A stretch of DNA of 6,985 nucleotides, from the NCBI GenBank assembly GCA_025923975.1, contig JAICEV010000189.1:1-6985 (forward strand), written 5' to 3'. The notes under the pieces are model-generated. The model did no database searches. It was not told the origin of the DNA and saw only the letters and a program-made list of their open reading frames with translations. The position numbers were made by a program, and so were the translations under genes. This stretch comes from Propionibacteriaceae bacterium. GTDB lineage: Bacteria > Actinomycetota > Actinomycetes > Propionibacteriales > Propionibacteriaceae. Below, piece by piece: positions 1 to 6,794 of the stretch (within the stretch, counting starts at the first letter, position 1; each line of letters opens with the position of its first letter).

Positions 1-568
1 CGCCCACCACGGACATGACGACCAGCAGGTAGGCGATGATGATCAGCAGCCGGCCCGCGAATTGCGGCCAACCGATTTGGGTTCCGGTCGGGCCGACATA
101 CGGACCCCACCCGTACGCAATACCGCCCACGAGCAACGTCCAGGCAGGTAGAAACAGGAAAGCGACGAGCGAGGAGAACGCCGCTACGACGAGCTTCTGC
201 CGTAGCAGGCGCTCGCGGCGCACCGGCGCGGCCAGCAGGTAGCGCAAACTGGCCCAGGTTGCCTCCGACGGGACGGTATCGCCGGCGAACAAGGCAACGA
301 TGACAATCAGGAGAAAGCTGGTCGAGGCAAAGAGCGTGAAGATCACCAAGTTCGCTCCGCTCTCCTGCGCGAGGTCGACAAATCCGCGCTCTCCGGAGCT
401 GTTGCCGTCATCGCCGAGCCAGAATGCGAGCAGTAGCACCAGTGGCAACACCGTGAGCACCGTGAAGATGCCAATGGTGCGCCGGCGGCGCAACTGACGT
501 CCGATCTCGGCTCTTAGCGGCAGCGGCGGACGAGCGATCGTGGGACGAACAATCGTGGTAGCGCTCAT
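1..568 (-). CDS. ABC-2 type transporter permease, N-terminal part (runs off the left edge)
   Basis: This is an integral membrane subunit of an ABC transporter; 189 codons are visible and the reading frame stays open to position 2. The start ATG (568-566) overlaps the stop of the upstream ATPase fusion as ATGA. A GAGG Shine-Dalgarno (plus-strand CCTC, 576-579) lies 7 nt before it, inside the end of the fusion gene. Residues 1-30 are basic and cytoplasmic-looking (ends in RRRR). Hydrophobic segments lie at about 31-50, 72-95, 127-152 and 172-189. Between the second and third, residues about 97-126 carry a motif typical of ABC-2 permeases: an acidic start, then TWASLRYLLAAPVRRERLL, the coupling-helix-like stretch that contacts the ATPase. 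By context its ATPase partner is the C-terminal half of the fusion protein. The transported substrate cannot be read from sequence. The C-terminal part and any further permease lie outside the window. Confidence 0.88.
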   Translation of the reverse strand, partial: MSATTIVRPTIARPPLPLRAEIGRQLRRRRTIGIFTVLTVLPLVLLLAFWLGDDGNSSGERGFVDLAQESGANLVIFTLFASTSFLLIVIVALFAGDTVPSEATWASLRYLLAAPVRRERLLRQKLVVAAFSSLVAFLFLPAWTLLVGGIAYGWGPYVGPTGTQIGWPQFAGRLLIIIAYLLVVMSVVG

Positions 569-3351
569 CGCGGGACCTCGTCTGTGTCCTCAAGCCCGTC
601 GGCGGGCGTGCCGACAATGCTCATGAACACCTCCTCAAGCTGTCGATGGCCGTCCACCGACTCGACGCCGTACCCGGCCGCGACCAGCTCCGCAACGATC
701 GCCTGACGCGGCAGTTCGCCGGTAACCCGGAGCAGCTTGCCCTCAGGTTCAGCCTGCAGGCCGCGAGCCTGCAGCGTCCGGCCGGCGTTTCCGACATCGG
801 CCACATTGGTCAGTCCAATCACAGTCACGGTGTCGCTCGCGGTCAGTTCCTCCACTGCTCCGGTGAGTACTACCTTGCCCTTGTCCATCACGACGACATG
901 ACTGCAGGTGTGCTCCACCTCCGACAGCAGGTGAGAAGAAATCACAACCGTCCGGCCTGCGGCCGTGTAGTGAGCCAGCACCGCGCGCATCGTCTTGATC
1001 TGGGGCGGATCCAGGCCGTTGGTGGGCTCGTCAAGTACTAGCAGGGGCGGCATTCCGAGCATGGCTTGGGCGATGCCGAGTCGCTGACGCATCCCGTGGC
1101 TGTACCCGCGGACCTTGCGTTCGATGGCCGCACCCAGGCCGGCAATCTCCAAGGCCTCGTCCAGGTACGCCTCCTTCAGTGGGCGACCGGTGGCGTTCCA
1201 GTACGCCATCAGGTTCGCCTTGCCGCTGAGATGCGGGAGGAAGCCAGGCCCTTCAATGAAGGCGCCCACGGAGCTGAGTACATCTGCGCCGGCATGCACT
1301 GGCTGGCCGTTGACATAAATCGAGCCCGAGTCGGGTCGAATCAAACCAACCAGCATGCGGATCACGGTGGTCTTTCCGGCACCATTGGGACCAAGCAGCC
1401 CGACCACCTGGCCGGCCTCCGCGCGGAAGGACACACCGTCCACCGCACGGAAACCGTCGCCATAGGTCTTCACCACATCATTGACGACCAACGGGACGCC
1501 GGCCAGCTCAGAAACTGTCTGGATCTCCCGACGGCGGCGCCAGAGCAGCAGCGCAGCGGTAAGCGAGGCAGCCATCAGCAGGGCGACCGCGATGAGCAGC
1601 GGAAGGGGCACGTTGAGGGTGTTGGCGTTCAATGCCGTCGTAGCAAGCATCGGGATGGCGGCGGCTCGGTCACCGGCCAGCGCCACGTCGTACTGGGCTG
1701 CCCTTGTCGCATTCGAGTACGCCTGATCGGTCGTGCTGATGACAAGCTGAAGGCGGTGACCGACCGGGACTTTATGGGATACCGGGGGTAGCGCAATTGT
1801 CACGGGCATCGGCTTGGTGGGATCGAGACCGGTGAGTTTCACTGGCGCGATTTGGAGTTGCGGAAGCACTGCCGAGCTGGGACTTACGCTGATCCGGCCA
1901 TTCTCAGTGCGCTCCAGGTCGGGTCCCAGATCCCACAGGGATGCGAACAAAGTGGCCGTCGGCGTGCTTCCCGTCACATCAAGATCAATCCGACTGCTGC
2001 CGATCAAGGTCAGCGGTGCCGTCAGCGGGTCGCTGGTAAAGCGGGCCGACTGACCAGGCAGCACGCCGAGGGCGTAGCCGGCCACGCTGGATGCTCTGCC
2101 GAAAGCACTGCCGGTTCCCGGAAGGCTCGTCAATGCCGCCGGTGCACCACCGGGCGGGGCAATGATGCTTTGCCGCTCACCACTGAGAGCGAGCGGATGA
2201 CTGGCAGGGCTCGACTCACGGCCGGGATAGGACTGAGCTAGCAGAGTCTGCGGTTCGCGGGTCCCGCGATCCTCCCCAAGCAGCGACGTTTCCGGCATAA
2301 GTACTGAAAACTGGCTGTCGGCAACGCTGCCGTCATGCTTCAAGTAGCGCCCGAACCACTCTTCAATATCATCGACCAGGGTATCGACGGAGATCTCGGC
2401 GTCATGGCCGCCAGCCACCCACTTCAGCTGCGCTGGCGTATCAGCAGGCAGACCGCGGAAGTTCGCGTCCGCCTGGTCGAGGGTGAACAACGTGTCATCC
2501 TCGCCCTGAATGATGAGCGTGGGCGCCTTGATCGCCGGCACGATCTTCTCCAGACCGGACTCATCCAACAGCCTGCTCAGCTCGTCGTCTGCCTCGCCGG
2601 TCTCAGCGGCGGTGAGATATCCCCGGCATAGCTCCGGGTCGAATCGACCGCACAAGGCGTTGCTGTCGTTGGAGTCATGGTTGGCCGTAGCCGGTCGTCC
2701 GCTGGCATTGGAGAACAACATTGCGGCCCAACGCTGTTTGAACACCCCCTGGCGGTTTGCGGGAGTGACATCGGCGGACGATGTGGCTACGCCGACAACC
2801 TGATGCTGCGGGAAGAGCGCCTGTCGAAGGCTGTGCCAGGTGAACGCCGGAGCTATGGCATCGACGCGATGATCAAGCCCGGCGGCCAGAAACGACACCG
2901 CTCCGCCATAGGATGCGCCGGCGAAGCCGATCACCGGATCATCGCCAACCTTGGCAACCTCGGGGCGGCTGGCAGCAAGATCAATCAGTTTGCGGGCATC
3001 GGCACCCTCGTACGCGGGATTGTTCAGGTGGATCCGGCCGCCGGATGCGCCGAAGCCGCGGGCAGTGTAGATGATCACTGTGTAACCGGCCAACGCGAGC
3101 GAGCGTGCGGTTGGCTCACTATCGTTCTTGGTGCCGCCGAAGCCATGCGCCAACACAATGGCTGGGCGCGGCGTGGCTGGGTCCGTGGTCAGAATTGTCG
3201 CGTCGAGCTTGATTGGCTTGCCATCCGCCTCGGGCGTCCCAGCCACCATCAGTTCGGTCTTGATCACCTGGTCTTGCGCATGCGCCGGGATCGGGATACC
3301 GGCCAACAGCGCAACGATCAGCATTAAGGCTGCAGCCCGGGCCCCGCGCAT
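565..3351 (-). CDS. Exported S15-like alpha/beta hydrolase fused through one membrane span to an ABC transporter ATPase
   Basis: The protein has 928 residues from ATG 3351. Residues 1-26 form a signal peptide: Arg at 2 and 5, a hydrophobic core, then PAHA before Gln26. Residues about 60-340 are an alpha/beta hydrolase: HGFGGT at 69-74, nucleophile elbow GASYGG at 145-150 (Ser147), likely Asp286 in QGEDD, and His316 in GGHD. Residues about 430-560 resemble the C-terminal beta-jelly-roll of Xaa-Pro dipeptidyl-peptidase/CocE (S15) enzymes. A membrane span at about 579-604 is followed by WRRRR, consistent with a cytoplasmic exit. Residues about 618-835 are an ABC ATPase: Walker A GPNGAGKTT 654-662, Glu700 at the Q-loop position, signature SHGMRQR 751-757, Walker B with DE 774-775, D-loop NGLD 778-781, His807. 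About 90 further residues may be a regulatory tail. The frame stays open 56 codons further upstream (to 3519), but the signal peptide favours 3351. The ATPase should power the coupled permease, with the hydrolase outside the cell. The substrate is unknown. Confidence 0.9.
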   Translation of the reverse strand: MRGARAAALMLIVALLAGIPIPAHAQDQVIKTELMVAGTPEADGKPIKLDATILTTDPATPRPAIVLAHGFGGTKNDSEPTARSLALAGYTVIIYTARGFGASGGRIHLNNPAYEGADARKLIDLAASRPEVAKVGDDPVIGFAGASYGGAVSFLAAGLDHRVDAIAPAFTWHSLRQALFPQHQVVGVATSSADVTPANRQGVFKQRWAAMLFSNASGRPATANHDSNDSNALCGRFDPELCRGYLTAAETGEADDELSRLLDESGLEKIVPAIKAPTLIIQGEDDTLFTLDQADANFRGLPADTPAQLKWVAGGHDAEISVDTLVDDIEEWFGRYLKHDGSVADSQFSVLMPETSLLGEDRGTREPQTLLAQSYPGRESSPASHPLALSGERQSIIAPPGGAPAALTSLPGTGSAFGRASSVAGYALGVLPGQSARFTSDPLTAPLTLIGSSRIDLDVTGSTPTATLFASLWDLGPDLERTENGRISVSPSSAVLPQLQIAPVKLTGLDPTKPMPVTIALPPVSHKVPVGHRLQLVISTTDQAYSNATRAAQYDVALAGDRAAAIPMLATTALNANTLNVPLPLLIAVALLMAASLTAALLLWRRRREIQTVSELAGVPLVVNDVVKTYGDGFRAVDGVSFRAEAGQVVGLLGPNGAGKTTVIRMLVGLIRPDSGSIYVNGQPVHAGADVLSSVGAFIEGPGFLPHLSGKANLMAYWNATGRPLKEAYLDEALEIAGLGAAIERKVRGYSHGMRQRLGIAQAMLGMPPLLVLDEPTNGLDPPQIKTMRAVLAHYTAAGRTVVISSHLLSEVEHTCSHVVVMDKGKVVLTGAVEELTASDTVTVIGLTNVADVGNAGRTLQARGLQAEPEGKLLRVTGELPRQAIVAELVAAGYGVESVDGHRQLEEVFMSIVGTPADGLEDTDEVPR

Positions 3352-3363
3352 GGGCCCATCTTG

Positions 3364-3367
3364 CTCC
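3364..3367 (-). promoter_or_regulatory. Weak Shine-Dalgarno for the fusion gene, inside a small hairpin
   Basis: On the minus strand GGAG lies 12 nt before the ATG at 3351. The spacing is long, so the site is weak. It sits within a perfect 6-bp inverted repeat (TTGCTC, loop, GAGCAA; 3361-3375), so the site could be occluded in the mRNA. The start choice rests on the signal peptide encoded from 3351 rather than on this site. Confidence 0.35.
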
Positions 3368-3430
3368 GCGAGCAAATTTGTTTTCGGAGCTGCTCGCGCA
3401 ATCGCGCGTGGAGTCCGCCTACTTCGTCGT

Positions 3431-3547
3431 CGCTCGCAGAGGGAAGAACGGCTCGCCCCGTGTCCATGGCTCGCTCCGCTCGCAGAGGCTGGCGCTCCGG
3501 CGCCAGCCTGGCTCAGCACGGCGGCGCGCGATTTCCGACGCTCGCAG
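3431..3547. repeat. Three short direct copies of CGCTCGCAG in the intergenic gap
   Basis: The 12-mer CGCTCGCAGAGG occurs at 3431-3442 and again at 3477-3488. Its first nine bases recur at 3539-3547. The middle copy runs into the perfect hairpin at 3486-3509. No coding sequence is supported here: the only long frames are the unlikely upstream extension of the fusion gene and antisense frames. The cluster resembles a palindromic intergenic repeat, but I cannot tell from one window whether it recurs in the genome. Confidence 0.5.
3486..3509 (-). terminator. Perfect 10-bp stem with 4-nt loop, possible terminator after the amidohydrolase gene
   Basis: AGGCTGGCGC, loop TCCG, then GCGCCAGCCT form a perfect GC-rich hairpin starting 43 nt beyond the amidohydrolase stop codon on the minus strand. 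No run of T follows it on that strand, so it would be a tail-less actinobacterial-type terminator at best. It could equally be an intergenic repeat or an mRNA-stabilising stem. If it terminates, ffh and the amidohydrolase form one unit and the fusion gene needs its own promoter. Confidence 0.4.
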
Positions 3548-3552
3548 CTGAG

Positions 3553-4629
3553 TCACGCGATCAGAGCGCCGCGCAGGATGACGTGTCGGGGCGCGCTCAG
3601 GACACCGAGATCGAGGCGCGGGTCGGCGTCGAAGACCACTAGGTCGGCTGGCGCCCCTTCGCTGAGTCGGGACGGGTGACCGAGCCAGGCGCGAGCGCGC
3701 CAGGAACCCGCGCCTAACGCGTACTCAGGCGAGCTGAATTGTCCTAGCGCGGCAATCTCCTTGCCCACCAAGCCGTGCGGAAGAAAGCCACCAGCGTCGG
3801 TTCCGGCGTAGATCGGGACGCCGGCATCAAGGGCTTTCGCGAACCGCTCGAGACGGCTGGCATACAGAGTTCTCATATGCCTGGCGTACGCCGGGTACTT
3901 GTCCTCCCCGGATCGGGCGTACATCTCGAAGTTGTCAAGCTGGATCATGGTCGGCACCAGCGCAACCTGATGCTCGGCCATGAGGACGATGGTGGCGTCG
4001 TCCATCCCGGTTCCGTGCTCGATGCCGTCGATTCCGACCGCAACCAGCTCGCTGACTGCCTGCTCACCGAAGACGTGAGCGGTTACTCGGCAACCCAGCT
4101 CGTGCGCCCGGGCGATGGCCGCTTCCGCCACATCGACCGGCCACAATGGCGTGAGATCGCCGATGTCTCTGTCGATCCAGTCCCCGACAAGCTTCACCCA
4201 GCCGTCACCGCGGGCGGCCTGGCGTTCAACCTCGGCGACCAGCTCATCGGGCTCGACTTCCTCGCCGTAATTGCGGAGATAGCGCTTTGGCCGAGCGATG
4301 TGTCGTCCAGCACGGATGATCTTGGGAAGATCGACGCGTTGGTCAATCCACCGAGTGTCAGCCGGACTGCCGGCGTCGCGCAGCAGCAACGCACCAGCGT
4401 CACGATCGGCCAGTGCATGCTGCTCCGCCCGTTCATCGGGTACGGCCCCTTGCCGTTCCAGACCGACGTGGCAATGCGCATCAACGAGGCCCGGCATCAG
4501 CCAGGCTCCGGTGGCGACAGTGTGGGCGTCGGCGACCGGCTCAGTGCGAATTACGCCGTCGACCACCCAGAGGTCGCGATATTCGCCTTCAGGCAGCACC
4601 ACGCCCGAGACGTGGAGGCGATCGGGCAT
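3553..4629 (-). CDS. Amidohydrolase, imidazolonepropionase/prolidase-like metal hydrolase
   Basis: This 358-residue, probably cytoplasmic enzyme of the amidohydrolase superfamily has no signal peptide. The metal-site set is complete: His52 and His54 (DAHCH at 50-54), Lys146 in WVKLVG (candidate carboxylated bridging lysine), His185 in TAHVFG, His205 in IEHGTG and Asp278 in GTDAGG. The small flanking beta-domain is visible at both ends: residues 1-45, and SEGAPADLVVFDADP at about 323-337, which matches the conserved C-terminal ADLVV motif of the family. Members with this layout cleave amide or ring bonds; some are Xaa-Pro or Xaa-Arg dipeptidases and others imidazolonepropionases. No hut genes are nearby, so histidine degradation is unlikely. 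The substrate is not determinable here. The start ATG is 3 nt after the ffh stop (TAG-GCC-ATG) without a strong Shine-Dalgarno, so translation is probably coupled to ffh. From memory, the M. tuberculosis ffh neighbour Rv2915c is of this family. Confidence 0.9.
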   Translation of the reverse strand: MPDRLHVSGVVLPEGEYRDLWVVDGVIRTEPVADAHTVATGAWLMPGLVDAHCHVGLERQGAVPDERAEQHALADRDAGALLLRDAGSPADTRWIDQRVDLPKIIRAGRHIARPKRYLRNYGEEVEPDELVAEVERQAARGDGWVKLVGDWIDRDIGDLTPLWPVDVAEAAIARAHELGCRVTAHVFGEQAVSELVAVGIDGIEHGTGMDDATIVLMAEHQVALVPTMIQLDNFEMYARSGEDKYPAYARHMRTLYASRLERFAKALDAGVPIYAGTDAGGFLPHGLVGKEIAALGQFSSPEYALGAGSWRARAWLGHPSRLSEGAPADLVVFDADPRLDLGVLSAPRHVILRGALIA

Positions 4630-4632
4630 GGC

Positions 4633-6180
4633 CTAATTGGGATTGCTGAAACGGCCGCGCAGTTCGGGCGGCAATTGGAACTCCGCCATCGCCTTCTCGA
4701 GCGCTGCCTTGTCCAACTCTTCGCCCCCAAATGCTGCTGCAGGCTCTGCCGGACCAGCCGGGTGCTGAGCCGCGTTGCGCTTTGCTGGATTCCCCGATAC
4801 GCCCCTGCCACCCTTCTTCTTGGAGCGGGTGGGCTGCCGACGAGGGCCGGGAAGGCCGGGGATGCCCGGCATGGCGCCTGTTGCCAGGGAGCTCATCATC
4901 TTGCGTGCCTCAAAGAAGCGATTGATCAGGCCGTTGACCTCTGAGACCTCAACCCCGGCGCCCTTGGCAATCCGGGCGCGTCGGGAGCCGTCGATGATCT
5001 TGGGGTTGTCGCGCTCGGCCGGGGTCATGGAATGGATGATCGCCTCGATGTGATCGACGTCGCGCTCGTCGATGCCGGCGATCCTGTCCTTGATCTCACC
5101 CATCCCGGGCAACATCCCGAAGACCTTCGACAGTGGGCCCATCTTGCGTACCATCTGCATCTGCTGGAGAAAGTCCGCCAATCCGAACTCTCCCCCTTGT
5201 CCAGCCAGTTTGGCGGCTGCCTTGGCCGACTGTTCAGCGTCAAAGGTCTTCTCGGCTTGCTCGATCAAGGTAAGCATGTCGCCCATGCCCAAGATCCGGC
5301 TGGCCATTCGGTCGGGATGGAACACGTCGAAGTCGGCAAGGGCTTCACCGTTGGAGGCGAACATGATCGGCTTGCCGGTCACGCGCGCGATCGAGAGCGC
5401 CGCACCTCCGCGGGCATCACCATCCAGCTTGGTGAGCACCACGCCGTCGAAGCCCACTCCCTCGGCAAAGGCGTTGGCTGTGTTGACAGCATCCTGGCCG
5501 ATCATGGCATCGACAACGAAGAGCACCTCATCGGGACGCACCGCGTCGCGAATGTCGGCAGCCTGCTGCATCATCTCAGCGTCGATGCCCAGCCGGCCGG
5601 CGGTGTCGACAATGACCACGTCGTAGAGTCGGCGCTCTGCCTCGGTAATCGAGGAGCGGGCGACGGCGATCGGGTTGCCGATCCCGTTTCCGGGCTCAGG
5701 CGCGTAGACGTGAACGCCGGCTCGCTGGCCGACGACCTGCAACTGGTTGACGGCATTGGGACGCTGCAAGTCGGCCGCGACCAGCAGTGGAGAGTGACCT
5801 TGGTCCTTCAGCCACAACCCGAGCTTCGCGGCCAGCGTCGTCTTACCGGAACCTTGCAAGCCGGCGAGCATGATCACAGTCGGCGGTCGCTTGGCGAAAC
5901 GCAGCAGCCTGGTTTCGCCGCCCAGAATGGCGACCAGCTCCTCGTTGACGATCTTGATCACTTGCTGGGCCGGATTCAGCGCGCCGGAGAGTTCGGCGCC
6001 GCGGGCACGCTCCTTGATCGCGGCAATGAAGTCCTTGACCACCGACAGATTCACGTCGGCCTCGAGCAGCGCGACCCGGATCTCGCGAGCTGTTGCGTCG
6101 ATGTCGGCGTCGGACAGCCGGCCCTTGCCGCGCAGGTTCTTGAACGTCGCCGCGAGGCGGTCTTGCAGGGTGTCGAACAC
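4633..6180 (-). CDS. ffh: Signal recognition particle GTPase Ffh (SRP54)
   Basis: This 515-residue protein binds SRP RNA and signal sequences on nascent chains and delivers ribosomes to FtsY at the membrane. The helical N domain covers about 1-95. The G domain follows: G1 GLQGSGKT 107-114, G2 region DLQRPNAVNQL 137-147, G3 DTAGR 192-196, G4 TKLDG 250-254, DARGGAALS 255-263, and a G5-region stretch SNGEALADFDVFHP 276-289. The methionine-rich M domain spans about 330-430 and includes the RNA-binding helices (SRRARIAKGAG 399-409, then EVNGLINRF 414-422). A disordered, basic Gly/Pro tail (about 434-475) ends in a short helix-like segment with FQLPPELRGRF. Start is GTG at 6180-6178 with AAGGA 5 nt upstream. 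Length and motifs match actinobacterial Ffh. Small deviations are Asn for the usual Thr in the TGE stretch and Ala409-region KGAG for GSG. It leads the minus-strand unit with the amidohydrolase. Confidence 0.98.
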   Translation of the reverse strand: MFDTLQDRLAATFKNLRGKGRLSDADIDATAREIRVALLEADVNLSVVKDFIAAIKERARGAELSGALNPAQQVIKIVNEELVAILGGETRLLRFAKRPPTVIMLAGLQGSGKTTLAAKLGLWLKDQGHSPLLVAADLQRPNAVNQLQVVGQRAGVHVYAPEPGNGIGNPIAVARSSITEAERRLYDVVIVDTAGRLGIDAEMMQQAADIRDAVRPDEVLFVVDAMIGQDAVNTANAFAEGVGFDGVVLTKLDGDARGGAALSIARVTGKPIMFASNGEALADFDVFHPDRMASRILGMGDMLTLIEQAEKTFDAEQSAKAAAKLAGQGGEFGLADFLQQMQMVRKMGPLSKVFGMLPGMGEIKDRIAGIDERDVDHIEAIIHSMTPAERDNPKIIDGSRRARIAKGAGVEVSEVNGLINRFFEARKMMSSLATGAMPGIPGLPGPRRQPTRSKKKGGRGVSGNPAKRNAAQHPAGPAEPAAAFGGEELDKAALEKAMAEFQLPPELRGRFSNPN

Positions 6181-6185
6181 GAGCG

Positions 6186-6190
6186 TCCTT
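6186..6190 (-). promoter_or_regulatory. Shine-Dalgarno of ffh (AAGGA)
   Basis: On the minus strand AAGGA lies 5 nt before GTG at 6180. This fixes the non-ATG start of ffh and agrees with the conserved N-terminal sequence MFDTLQDRL. Confidence 0.8.
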
Positions 6191-6213
6191 ACGTCGGGGT
6201 ACTGGACTGACTC

Positions 6214-6219
6214 AGCCTA
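6214..6219 (-). promoter_or_regulatory. Candidate -10 hexamer (TAGGCT) for ffh
   Basis: The minus strand reads TAGGCT, fitting the actinobacterial TANNNT -10. Transcription would begin near 6207, giving a leader of about 27 nt that contains the AAGGA site. No good -35 is visible: CCAGAG lies at 17-bp spacing, and TTGCGA is too far at 23 bp. Confidence 0.4.
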
Positions 6220-6267
6220 CTAACCTGTCGCGGTCTCTCTGGTCGCAAAAGGTGTGGGCTGCGCGCT

Positions 6268-6273
6268 TAGGCT
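6268..6273 (+). promoter_or_regulatory. Candidate -10 hexamer (TAGGCT) for the acetyltransferase, leaderless layout
   Basis: TAGGCT is followed by six bases (GGGCCG) and then the GTG start at 6280, which puts the expected transcription start on or next to the first base of the start codon. This spacing is what leaderless actinobacterial genes show. There is no recognisable -35 (GCAAAA at 17-bp spacing). Confidence 0.45.
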
Positions 6274-6279
6274 GGGCCG

Positions 6280-6765
6280 GTGTCCGAGGAGTTGCGGCTG
6301 ATGCAAGTGCCGTACGAGCACCCAGACGTTGCGGCACTGGAACAGGCGGCTCAGCAGTTCTATACCCAGATTTACGGAGGGCCGGATCACACTCCGTTCA
6401 CGACAGCAGACTTCAGTCCTCCTCGGGGAGCATTCTTCGTCGGCTACTTGGAAGGGCAAGCCGTGGCCATGGGCGGTTGGCGATTTCGAACGCCTGGCGT
6501 GCCACGGGTGTCACGGCGACCAGCGGAAATCCGGCGCATATTCGTACGCGAGCGCGTACGAGGACGTGGCTTCGCGCGGCTAGTGCTGGCCGCTCTGGAG
6601 GCGAGTGCGGCAGCCGCTGGCGCAGACTGGATGCTTCTGGAGACTGGTCAACCGCAAATCGCCGCGGTCGGTCTCTACCGCTCAAGTGGCTATGTCGATG
6701 TCGAACGGTTCGGGTATTACGCAGCGTCAGAGACGGCGCTCAATCTCGGCCGACCACTGGGCTGA
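6280..6765 (+). CDS. GNAT family N-acetyltransferase
   Basis: This 161-residue cytoplasmic acetyl-CoA-dependent acyltransferase of the GNAT fold is unlikely to be ribosomal or aminoglycoside-specific on sequence alone, and its acceptor is unknown. Visible parts are: beta strand 1 with LRLMQVPYEHPDV (5-17), the YGGPD segment (32-36) shared by a common actinobacterial GNAT group, central strands VGYLEGQAVAMGGWRF (54-69), the acetyl-CoA pyrophosphate loop RVRGRG (92-97) after the EIRRIFV strand, and the C-terminal motif ETGQPQIAAVGLYRSSGY (121-138). Two starts are possible. GTG at 6280 keeps the full first strand and fits a leaderless transcript. ATG at 6301 has a good GAGGAG (6286-6291) 9 nt upstream but cuts into that strand. 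I prefer 6280. The gene diverges from ffh and looks monocistronic. Confidence 0.9.
   Translation: MSEELRLMQVPYEHPDVAALEQAAQQFYTQIYGGPDHTPFTTADFSPPRGAFFVGYLEGQAVAMGGWRFRTPGVPRVSRRPAEIRRIFVRERVRGRGFARLVLAALEASAAAAGADWMLLETGQPQIAAVGLYRSSGYVDVERFGYYAASETALNLGRPLG
6286..6291 (+). promoter_or_regulatory. GAGGAG, Shine-Dalgarno-like site before the alternative ATG at 6301
   Basis: GAGGAG lies 9 nt before an in-frame ATG and would support a 154-residue acetyltransferase. It also simply encodes Glu3-Glu4 when translation starts at GTG 6280, so it does not settle the start. Confidence 0.3.
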
Positions 6766-6794
6766 CGTAAGCGTTGACCGGGCCTGGTCGCTGA

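Noticed and set aside
1066..1791. 241-codon open frame antisense to the ABC ATPase domain
   Set aside because: The opposite strand encodes all conserved ABC motifs; this frame has none.
3352..3519. N-terminal extension of the hydrolase/ABC fusion from ATG 3519
   Set aside because: The extra 56 residues are low-complexity and Arg/Ala/Ser-rich, cross the palindromic hairpin, and would bury a clear signal peptide that starts at 3351.
3775..4944. 389-codon open frame on the plus strand, antisense to the amidohydrolase and the end of ffh
   Set aside because: It lies opposite two well-supported genes, has no recognisable domain, and long antisense frames are expected in GC-rich DNA.
5345..5410. 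Ffh G5-region and M-domain deviations (SNGE, KGAG) as signs of a degenerate or second SRP protein
   Set aside because: All GTPase and M-domain elements are intact, and these positions vary among bacterial Ffh proteins (E. coli has GCG at the latter, from memory).
5032..6210. 392-codon open frame on the plus strand, antisense to ffh
   Set aside because: It mirrors ffh, is rich in His/Gly/Leu/Asp as typical of a reverse-frame shadow, and has no family resemblance.
6774..6791. GACCGGG/CCTGGTC self-complementary stretch as a terminator of the acetyltransferase gene
   Set aside because: The arms abut with no room for a loop, leaving only about four usable pairs, and no T-run follows.
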